NCBI GenBank assembly: GCA_947177885.1
Contig: CAMWWF010000155.1
Coordinates: forward strand, 1 to 6,885
Length of the DNA stretch: 6,885 bases
Source of the DNA: an uncultured Lachnospiraceae bacterium
Lineage (GTDB): Bacteria; Bacillota_A; Clostridia; Lachnospirales; Lachnospiraceae
Direction: 5' to 3'
Both the position numbers and the translations under genes were made by a program. Every line of letters starts with the position of its first letter. The first letter of the stretch is position 1. Below are positions 1 through 4,872 of the stretch, in pieces. A model generated the notes under the pieces. The model made no database searches and was not told the origin of the DNA. It saw nothing but the letters and a program-made list of their open reading frames with translations.

Positions 1-739
1 CAACAGTAATCGTGTGCCTTCCGGCTAAATTCTCTATGACATATTCCAGATCCTGAGCTTCATCTGGGCTAATTTTCTTTCCACTCTTCCCAAACCGAAT
101 CTTCTCATAAATCTCTTTGCACAGCTCTATGCCAAGGAACCCGATCTGGTACGGTTCAAATTCATCACTGAATGATGTCTGCCGGGAGGTCAATACTACA
201 GCTCCTGGTATACCCTTTAATCTTTGCAGGCCCAGATCAGCACTTATGGGCTTGTCTACATTATCAACAAAGAGAAGCAGTTTTCCGTCTGATGCCAAAT
301 ATTCAAGTTCTCTCCACGCCGCTTCCTGGTTCTGCTCTGGGTTCTCCTGCTGCTTAAACTTTAAACAGTTCTGCAGGCTACTGCCCATATCCCCATTATA
401 CTCAATATAACCAAGATGCCGAAACGGTCTGTTTTCATCCTCTGCATGTTTATTGAGATATTCCTCGAACAACTTTCTGCAGATATGCGTCTTCCCAATC
501 CCACCCATACCGCTTACCAGAACCGACTTTCTCCCAGCTTCTATCCTCTGGCGTAACTCCTGCAGTTCTGTTTCACGTCCGGTAAAGTAAGCCACCGGCT
601 TTATTTTGGCATTACGAGTGACAACAAATTTTCTCTCAGACTCCTGAAACAGTATAATATTCACATTAATGTTATCACGCCCGATAAAGTCACCATGAAT
701 CTCGCTATCTTTGAGCCTATTTACTATTTCCGGTCCCAT
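1..739 (-). CDS. NB-ARC/STAND (NLR-like) ATPase, N-terminal 246 residues, runs off the left edge
   Basis: I translated this frame directly; it is open to the window edge. Domains in order: a short N-terminal leader with the motif SEIHGDFIGRDNIN (residues 12-25); an NB-ARC entry motif FTGRETEL (52-59); Walker A GMGGIGKT (77-84); Walker B LLLFVDNVD (154-162); a sensor-like strand VVLTSR (181-186); and LAGRHTITV (238-246), in the place of the GLPLA motif. Such ATPases are signal-transducing switches that oligomerise on sensing a ligand through C-terminal repeats, which lie outside this window. The ATG at 739 is preceded by GGGGAGG with about 10 nt spacing. It overlaps the end of the small membrane-protein gene by 23 nt, so the two are almost certainly co-translated. 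Only about 50 residues precede the NB-ARC domain, so no enzymatic effector domain is fused. Function in phage defence is inferred from the family; the ATPase assignment is secure. Confidence 0.93.
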   Translation of the reverse strand, partial: MGPEIVNRLKDSEIHGDFIGRDNINVNIILFQESERKFVVTRNAKIKPVAYFTGRETELQELRQRIEAGRKSVLVSGMGGIGKTHICRKLFEEYLNKHAEDENRPFRHLGYIEYNGDMGSSLQNCLKFKQQENPEQNQEAAWRELEYLASDGKLLLFVDNVDKPISADLGLQRLKGIPGAVVLTSRQTSFSDEFEPYQIGFLGIELCKEIYEKIRFGKSGKKISPDEAQDLEYVIENLAGRHTITV

Positions 740-929
740 TTATGCTGTCCCTCCCCACATATGAGCCATGAATCTCACTCTTTGAAACTTTATTCACAGT
801 TTTAGAACGGTCATCCACATTGCCGCTGTTGACAATCTGCGAAATCTTGACCACCTTGCCCGCCGTAAAGATAGATACCAACAGCCCCGCTATGGAGCAT
901 ACCCCGCAAATGATATTAAACATGTCCAT
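717..929 (-). CDS. 70-aa single-pass membrane protein sharing a motif with the adjacent STAND ATPase
   Basis: I chose the ATG at 929 because AAAGGGGG lies 8 nt upstream; the in-frame TTG at 950 would lie upstream of that ribosome binding site, next to it. Residues 4-22 (from FNIICGVCSI) form one hydrophobic segment, followed by Lys-rich KVVK, suggesting an N-out/C-in anchor. Residues 30-50 are polar and rich in Asn, Ser and Lys. The C-terminus carries SEIHGSYVGRDSIN (51-64), 10 of 14 residues identical to residues 12-25 of the downstream ATPase, with conservative Y/F and V/I changes. The gene overlaps that ATPase by 23 nt and has its own promoter upstream. I do not recognise a named family. 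The architecture (membrane segment plus C-terminal motif, next to an NLR with the same motif at its N-terminus) resembles known NLR/effector pairs joined by amyloid-type signalling motifs. A role as a membrane-disrupting effector or membrane anchor is inference. Confidence 0.82.
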   Translation of the reverse strand: MDMFNIICGVCSIAGLLVSIFTAGKVVKISQIVNSGNVDDRSKTVNKVSKSEIHGSYVGRDSINGTGNSK

Positions 930-965
930 TTTCCTGTCCCCCTTTATCAAATTTTATCTACCACT

Positions 966-994
966 ATTATAATACCAGACATACCCATAAGCAA
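966..994 (-). promoter_or_regulatory. Sigma-A promoter for the membrane protein / STAND operon
   Basis: On the minus strand, TTGCTT (994-989) and a perfect TATAAT (971-966) are separated by exactly 17 nt. The expected transcription start is near 959, giving a leader of about 30 nt before the ribosome binding site and the ATG at 929. The two-gene unit is therefore probably transcribed on its own and not only by readthrough from phage genes. No operator or terminator is visible inside the leader. Confidence 0.75.
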
Positions 995-1175
995 CTTATT
1001 TTCATCTCAAAACAAAAGCCCACCGTCCCATGTCCAGCAAACTTTCTTCAATCCCCTCTAATTTGGCTCAGATTCCCCGTTTATCCTCTCAAAGGTAAAA
1101 TTATCATCCGTCTGCTTTCCGTGGCAAACTGGCGGTGATCTGAAAGCTACAGGTTCCGATCTGTCCACCTGCTGC

Positions 1176-1778
1176 CTACCAGCTCCGACCACAGCATTTC
1201 TTGTACTTTAATCCCGACTGGCAGGGGCAAAGGTCATTCCGACCGACTTTCTGGTTCAGCATCCTCACGATTGCCTCCCTCCGCTCCTTTAGGGGCAGCA
1301 GTCGGCGCCGTAGCTCCGAAAGCGGAATTTCCGTTCCCGGCGCATAACTGCACATGACCGCATCTATCTTATTCCCGAGATCGACCAATTCAGCGACCAG
1401 CGGTGATCCAGTGATGGCAAGCCTTACATTCCCTATGCTCTGCCCGGAATACACCATGTCGGCATCATGCAGAAATAGGATTTCCCTTTCCCCATTGTCA
1501 TGAGGTGTAATATCTATCAGTTCCCCTTCCGGGCTCTGCCACACAGAATGAGCCTCAGCCTCTACAAGGATATTCGCCCACTGCCATATTGCCCACCCAT
1601 TGACCTGCAGCCCTCCATTCTCCCGGACCATTTTCTGGACGTTTGGGAAACATTCATTCATCAAGCCCCACCCTGCTGCCTCAACAGGAATAAAAACCGG
1701 CGCTGCACCTGGAACCACACTGCTACACAACTCCATAATCTTGTCTGTAATTTCCACCGGTGTAGTCTCCCTTTTCAT
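1176..1778 (-). CDS. SEC-C motif (zinc-binding) protein, 200 aa
   Basis: The C-terminus VGRNDLCPCQSGLKYKKCCG (178-197) is a SEC-C motif: C184, C186, C195 and C196 form the C-x-C-x8-C-C metal site also found at the end of SecA. The N-terminal 175 residues have a Trp-rich core (GWGLMNECF near 36-44, then NGWAIWQW and AEAHSVWQSPEGELIDITP at about 60-92), a pattern I associate with small stand-alone SEC-C proteins of unknown function. A Leu/Arg-rich helix (about 153-173) links the two parts. The ATG at 1778 follows GGAGGGG with about 11 nt spacing. A weak -10 (TATGAT, 1814-1809) lies upstream without a good -35. The gene sits between the repeat zone and the STAND operon and looks intact. SEC-C motifs in stand-alone proteins usually serve protein or nucleic-acid contacts; the substrate here is unknown. 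Confidence 0.85.
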   Translation of the reverse strand: MKRETTPVEITDKIMELCSSVVPGAAPVFIPVEAAGWGLMNECFPNVQKMVRENGGLQVNGWAIWQWANILVEAEAHSVWQSPEGELIDITPHDNGEREILFLHDADMVYSGQSIGNVRLAITGSPLVAELVDLGNKIDAVMCSYAPGTEIPLSELRRRLLPLKERREAIVRMLNQKVGRNDLCPCQSGLKYKKCCGRSW

Positions 1779-1978
1779 GGAAAATCACTCCCCTCCGCTT
1801 TTTATTCCATCATACAGCAAAAAGCCCCAAAAGAAAATAGCAATCTACATATGCCGCCTCCATGCCCTCTAATCGCCCCATACTGCCCTGTTTCCATGCC
1901 TGGCATAAAAATAATCGTCTCTGCCCCAAAAGCAGCAATATGGAACCCCTGCGTGTGCCACGGACCACCCTCCGACTT
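1779..1978. other. Upstream region of the SEC-C gene, no gene recognised
   Basis: I see no gene here. The minus-strand frames are open for some distance but lack a ribosome binding site and any recognisable domain. The only plausible signals are the ribosome binding site of the SEC-C gene (about 1785-1795) and a weak TATGAT -10 at 1814-1809. Confidence 0.5.
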
Positions 1979-2262
1979 TTGCAACGTTGCAATAACGCTC
2001 CATTCGTTTTTCGTTCCGTGGGAAAGCGAACGCTCGCTTTGGTCCTGGCAGATGGCAGCAGTTGTAAAGCCCTCAAAATACGGTATTGCAGGGTTTCCGC
2101 TCCCTTTCGTCCGCCTATTTGTTTTGAACCGTGGAGGATTGCAACGTTCCATTTGTTTTGTTTTTGTTTTTCAAAAGCGAGCGTACGCTTTCCCAGCAGG
2201 CGCCGGCGCTCCATATTCGTTTTTTGTTTCCCCAAAAATAGGGAACGTTCCGTAACGCTCCA
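1979..2262. repeat. Three diverged palindrome / homopolymer-rich / palindrome modules
   Basis: Three related units lie at about 1979-2040, 2139-2194 and 2199-2262. On the plus strand each starts with a CG-centred palindromic block: TTGCAACGTTGCAA at 1979-1992 (perfect 14-bp dyad), TTGCAACGTTCC at 2139, and GGCGCCGGCGC at 2199. A T-rich spacer follows (TCCATATTCGTTTTTTGTTT type), then another dyad: GCGAACGCTCGC at 2026-2037, GCGAGCGTACGC at 2177-2188, and GGAACGTTCC at 2242-2251. The phrase TAACGCTCCAT occurs at 1993-2003 and again at 2253-2263. The order is kept while the words drift. Several reading frames are open here, but none has a credible start or family resemblance. These could be binding sites, or a relic of a word-repeat coding segment. 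Confidence 0.6.
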
Positions 2263-2533
2263 TATCTTTGGCGATGCAGAACATTTGTTTCGTTATGCCA
2301 TTTCATTATCCCAAGCACCTATATCCCCAAAATTCAGATCACATACTTACCCATCATCAGATGCTCTAGCTCCCCTTATGGCAATGGGTTCCCCTGGTGC
2401 TGGATATCCATAATCAGGCAATCCCGTCATGGGGAATTCTGATGCCGGCTTGGAGGCTAAACTGTATAGCAGGTTAGAGCTCCGAGCAATAATAATATCT
2501 CTTTCTCTATCTCTTACTCTATACTCTATCTCT
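2263..2533. other. Gene-less stretch with a purine-rich simple repeat
   Basis: No supported gene. The minus strand from 2533 to about 2495 is almost pure purine, built from GAGATAGA/GTAAGAGA-type words that would encode Arg/Asp/Glu-rich peptide. In phage replication genes a charged run like this often follows a word-repeat region, so it may be the tail of such a relic. A 68-codon frame continues to 2347, but it has no good start signal and no family resemblance. Confidence 0.45.
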
Positions 2534-2534
2534 A

Positions 2535-2722
2535 GGGACGAATGTCCGGACAAATGTCCCGCATTTTAAGGACAAATGTCCCATTTTTGCCCATTTCAGG
2601 GGTGAAATCCGTGTTAGGTGGAATCCATGTCCCAACCCTGTCCCATTCTTGTCCCACGTTTGTCCGCAAATGTCCCAAAAATGTCCGGACAAATGTCCCG
2701 CGTTTTTGGGACAAATGTCCCA
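2535..2722. repeat. TGTCC/GGACA array with 11-bp pitch, including a 43-bp direct repeat
   Basis: TGTCC starts at 2543, 2555, 2577, 2628, 2639, 2650, 2661, 2671, 2682, 2694 and 2716; steps are 10-12 bp or about 22 bp, apart from a 51-bp gap between 2577 and 2628. Inverted GGACA starts at 2548, 2570, 2687 and 2708. The dyad GGACAAATGTCCC occurs four times identically (2548, 2570, 2687 and 2709). A 43-bp direct repeat (2541-2583 and 2680-2722) differs at only three positions. Because 11 is not a multiple of three, the word cycles through all three reading frames, which explains why several overlapping frames are open. The pitch is close to one helical turn, so the sites would face one side of the DNA. 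Iteron-like protein binding is the obvious hypothesis. Confidence 0.85.
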
Positions 2723-2729
2723 TAACATA

Positions 2730-2766
2730 TTGGAAATCCTCCAATCTGTTTCCAACAGACTTCCAA
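2730..2766. repeat. TCCAA array with 11-bp pitch
   Basis: TCCAA starts at 2740, 2751 and 2762, exactly 11 bp apart, and is preceded by the inverted word TTGGA at 2730. It continues directly from the TGTCC array with the same spacing but a different word. Between here and the next array are further short inverted words: TGTAC at 2790, TGTCC at 2800, TGTCA at 2814, and TGGCA/TGCCA at 2821/2831. These are less regular. Confidence 0.65.
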
Positions 2767-2855
2767 TCGGATAACATTTCCCGTACATTTGTACGCAACT
2801 GTCCGCAATCCGCTGTCAATTGGCAGCAAATGCCAGCAGATAAGGCATAGTAGTG

Positions 2856-2920
2856 GTAACAATGTTATTCCCATGTTGCCACTGCGTTACTCATATGTTA
2901 CCGCCATGTTACATTGTAAC
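2856..2920. repeat. GTTAC array with exact 11-bp pitch
   Basis: GTTAT at 2864, GTTGC at 2875 and GTTAC at 2886, 2897 and 2908 follow each other at exactly 11 bp, with inverted GTAAC flanking at 2856 and 2916. Most GTT words are preceded by AT or CAT. The array starts about 30 bp beyond the stop codon of the antirepressor gene, so it lies in its 3' flank. It is not in a long reading frame: each minus-strand frame meets a stop codon inside it. Confidence 0.75.
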
Positions 2921-2950
2921 GGATTCCAGAAAGCAAAAGCAGAGGCAACA

Positions 2951-3682
2951 TCACTCCGCCCCCTGCTTCTGCAAAAACCTGTTTATGAAATACTGCTGCC
3001 CCTTGCCAGTCACGACCGTGGTTTTGGTTATCCTTACACTGCCGTCCGGATTATTGACTGTCCGCTCCTTTACCCCGAACAGTCCCATCTCCATGCTCCT
3101 CTGTGTCGGCATATTATAATCTGTCCCCCTCCTGCTGATCAGGAAACCCTGCTGCCTCATCCATTCAAACAGCCGCTTCTCCCCGGTATTGATCCCATTC
3201 TGCCGGAGGAGCTTTGCAAGCTCTCCTATTAGGATCGTGCTTCTGGATGCGGACACAGCATCCGCAAAGACCGCCTTGGGCTTCATGATATCCAGGCTTT
3301 CAGCCAGCAGGGCGTTTTTCTTCTTAAGTCCCTCAATCTGCCTATCCGCTATCTTAAGGGCCCTCGCCATCACCTGCTCTGGCGCGTTCCAGGCCTTTTC
3401 CAAGTCGATAAGATATTGTCGGCACCGCTTTCCCTCTGGAGTCCTCTGTATCATGCATATCTGCTTGGCCATGTCCAAAGAAACGTCATAGTCCATCGGA
3501 GGCCTCCCCCCACCGCTATCTGTTTTACTCATTTTTGAGTAAAAGTCTGTCTCCTCCACAAAACCATATTCACACATACGTGCAAACCAGTCATTGAATC
3601 TGGTGCCAATCCTCAGCCGTTCATGCAGCTCCCTCGCTGACACGGTTCCCATATCTGTATTGACTGAAATAATTTCATCCAT
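2951..3682 (-). CDS. Phage antirepressor, AntA N-terminal and KilAC (ANT) C-terminal domains
   Basis: The 243-residue length is normal for the family. Residues 13-95 form an AntA domain: VSARELHERL (14-23), TRFNDWFARMCEYGF (27-41), then DYDVSLDMAKQICMIQRTPEGK (64-85). A charged helical linker follows (105-128). Residues 133-240 form the KilAC/ANT domain, with MKPKAVFADAVSAS (133-146), IGELAKLLRQNGI, RGTDYNMPTQ and VTGKGQQYFINRF. Such proteins bind and inactivate the prophage repressor or act as DNA-binding regulators during induction. The ATG at 3682 is supported by AGGAAAGGAG (3706-3695), 12 nt upstream. The gene appears intact. It lies directly behind a broken relative and is followed by the 11-bp-pitch arrays. 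Confidence 0.93.
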   Translation of the reverse strand: MDEIISVNTDMGTVSARELHERLRIGTRFNDWFARMCEYGFVEETDFYSKMSKTDSGGGRPPMDYDVSLDMAKQICMIQRTPEGKRCRQYLIDLEKAWNAPEQVMARALKIADRQIEGLKKKNALLAESLDIMKPKAVFADAVSASRSTILIGELAKLLRQNGINTGEKRLFEWMRQQGFLISRRGTDYNMPTQRSMEMGLFGVKERTVNNPDGSVRITKTTVVTGKGQQYFINRFLQKQGAE

Positions 3683-3941
3683 ATCCTATAAGTGCTCCTT
3701 TCCTCCAGGGCGGTTATGATGTCCGGCCCTGTCTCCAACATAGCCGCTCCCTTAACAGTATCCAAATATATGATACGTTCTTTTAGGCCCTGCCCGGAAG
3801 GCGCACAAGTTTGTACAGCTTCAAAATCCTCACCCTCCACCGCCTCGCTCTCGCCAGATCCGTCCCATAGACTACTTTCTCTCCCGTGCTGGTGGTATAT
3901 ACTGGCACCAACTCATTTTCAATTATACTCAGATTCTCCAT
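3683..3941 (-). pseudogene. Broken antirepressor (AntA-type) upstream of the intact copy
   Basis: An ATG at 3941 with an excellent AAAGGAGG signal opens a frame beginning MENLSIIENELVPVYTTSTG and continuing EKVVYGTDLARA, a typical start for AntA-type antirepressors. The frame then runs out of register and stops at 3783. Homology resumes in another frame from about 3840 (EGEDFEAVQTCAPSGQ, then ERIIYLDTVKGAAML). Aligned to the intact neighbour, VVYGTDL matches VSARELH and EGEDFEAVQ matches EETDFYSKM. About 20 residues of the AntA core (equivalent to the neighbour's RIGTRFNDWFARMCEYGF) are missing at the break. The usual arginine-rich C-terminal helix and any ANT domain are also absent after AAML. 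I read this as an internal deletion with frameshift plus 3' truncation. Recoding is unlikely because conserved residues are lost. Confidence 0.8.
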
Positions 3942-4054
3942 TTGCCGCCTCTCCTCCTTTCCTGCAGGGCAGCAGGCTTTTTATCTCCTGCCTCATGCCC
4001 TCTCTTTTCCCCTCTGTTGGGCTTTTCCTGCGCGGGAATAATTTTTATGTCTCC

Positions 4055-4093
4055 ACCGTTAAACGGCAAGGATGGGGCAGTATCGCCCCATCC
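4055..4093. other. Strong hairpin plus a small palindrome between the tail-side genes and the antirepressors
   Basis: GGATGGGGC (4070-4078) and GCCCCATCC (4085-4093) form a perfect 9-bp stem with a 6-nt loop. CCGTTAAACGG (4055-4065) is an adjacent 11-nt dyad. Neither strand has a T-run next to the stem, so a standard intrinsic terminator is not clear. Its position, between the decayed small genes and the antirepressor ribosome binding site, would suit a transcription boundary or an RNA-processing site. Confidence 0.5.
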
Positions 4094-4104
4094 CTCACCA
4101 ATTT

Positions 4105-4235
4105 CTATAATGGATTTTCCCCAAACCCCGCATGCATAATATTACCGGGTTTCAGGCCGTCTGCCCTCGAAATCGTCAGCGGTTCAGGATCCAGCCCCAC
4201 CGTAAGAATAGGATAAAAAAATGTAAGCGCATCAT
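4105..4235 (-). pseudogene. Micro-gene of about 43 codons, interrupted at a 7-T run
   Basis: The ATG at 4235 (second ATG at 4232) follows AGGATAGGAG, four bases beyond the stop of the previous gene. As written, it encodes only 19 residues and stops at 4176. If one base is added in the T7 run (4215-4221), the frame continues for 43 residues, with LTVGLDPEPLTISRADGLKP and then GNIMHAGFGENPL, ending at a TAG at 4105. The second frame reads like ordinary protein, but I do not recognise the family. This may be a homopolymer deletion, a sequencing error, or slippage. Confidence 0.4.
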
Positions 4236-4239
4236 TCTC

Positions 4240-4686
4240 CTATCCTATCTGCGCCATCTGCCTTCTCGCATTACGCATTGTGTCATTCATGGCCACAAGC
4301 TCATTGCAGGCATTCCGGTGTTCATCGGCCAGCATCCGGATCCTTTGCAGCAGAGCATTCCAGTCCCCACGCTTTACTTCGCATACCTTTTCCCACTCTT
4401 CCCCAATGGCCCCGTCCGGGAATATCCGCAGCGCCTCCGTCCTTTCCTTCATCTGCTGGACGTATTTCAGGCGCTCTTTCAGTTCATCCAGCTTTTTTGA
4501 AATAGTAACCGTACCATCGACATTCCCAGTTTCCGTTGCCCGTGCAAGAAAGTCCTCCGTCTCCTTGATCTCCCGCTGCGTCTGTAAAAGGCTGTCCTAA
4601 ACCTTCTGCACTTTCTCCCTCTTTGCATCAAGATACTTGTTCAGACGGGATACCATCTGCTGTCCATCTGTTGGTGCCGGCGACAT
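4240..4686 (-). pseudogene. 148-codon helical protein gene interrupted by an amber codon at position 30
   Basis: From the ATG at 4686 the frame reads MSPAPTDGQQ onward, meets TAG at codon 30 (4599-4597), then continues in the same frame for another 118 codons to the TAG at 4240. Both halves are alike: charged and strongly helical, with likely coiled coil around the stop and at about 55-75, then FPDGAIGEEWEKVCEVKRGDW and a final long helix. A CAG-to-TAG change would suffice. No good ribosome binding site precedes 4686; an ATG at 4452 could give a 70-residue product. Neighbouring genes do not contain internal TAG codons, so general amber recoding is not supported. The family is unknown; its position behind the tape-measure gene suggests a phage accessory protein. 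Confidence 0.65.
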
Positions 4687-4701
4687 ATATTATGTAACGG
4701 C

Positions 4702-4872
4702 CTACTTTGTCCGCTCCAATGTTGTCAAAGTCTTTTGCAGTTCTGCAAACCTCTTATCCAGAATAATCATTTCTGTGGAATTGCCAGCTACAGCCGCCCT
4801 CTTTGCCTCCTCCAGTTCCTTCCGCTTGCTGGCAATGTTCTGCTCTAACTCCTTTAACCTGCTTTTCTTGAT
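4702..4872 (-). pseudogene. 56-codon coiled-coil protein gene with a lost or ATC start codon
   Basis: The frame reads KKSRLKELEQNIASKRKELE, then GNSTEMIILDKRFAEL: two amphipathic helices separated by a Gly-Asn turn, ending at TAG 4702. No ATG, GTG or TTG starts it. The stop of the upstream gene is followed as TAATC, one base from the common coupled TAATG. A mutated ATG (now ATC at 4872-4870), or an actual ATC start, would give 56 residues. GGAGG sits about 12 nt upstream. The ATG at 4882 is in a different frame and lies almost on the ribosome binding site. The helical-hairpin size recalls Spo0E-like phosphatases, but the SxxxD signature is absent, so I do not assign that family. Confidence 0.55.

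Noticed and set aside
1058..1168. 36-codon GTG frame on the minus strand right after the SEC-C gene
   Set aside because: Its start lies within 10 bases of the preceding stop, has no convincing ribosome binding site, and the peptide resembles no family I know.
1802..2235. Two long minus-strand frames (116 and 141 codons) across the palindrome modules
   Set aside because: They overlap in different frames, lack ribosome binding sites and cross repeat DNA; neither shows a domain. Openness is explained by the stop-poor repeats.
1500..2255. 251-codon plus-strand frame
   Set aside because: It runs antisense through the well-supported SEC-C gene and through the repeat zone; Pro/Cys-rich shadow composition and no start signal.
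2519..2874. Three overlapping minus-strand frames of 86-95 codons
   Set aside because: They arise from an 11-bp-pitch repeat read in three frames. I report the repeat instead of any one frame.
2535..2920. CRISPR array
   Set aside because: Words are 5-13 bp with about 11-bp pitch; there are no 25-40 bp repeats, unique spacers or cas genes.
3613..3840. Independent 75-aa gene overlapping the antirepressor start
   Set aside because: Its first 35 residues are the displaced part of the broken antirepressor; the rest is an out-of-frame read of the intact gene's 5' end.
4070..4093. Intrinsic transcription terminator
   Set aside because: The stem is strong but neither strand has an adjacent T-run, so I list it only as a hairpin.
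4702..4872. Spo0E-like aspartyl-phosphate phosphatase
   Set aside because: Size and helical-hairpin pattern fit, but the SxxxD signature is missing (LDKRF at that position).
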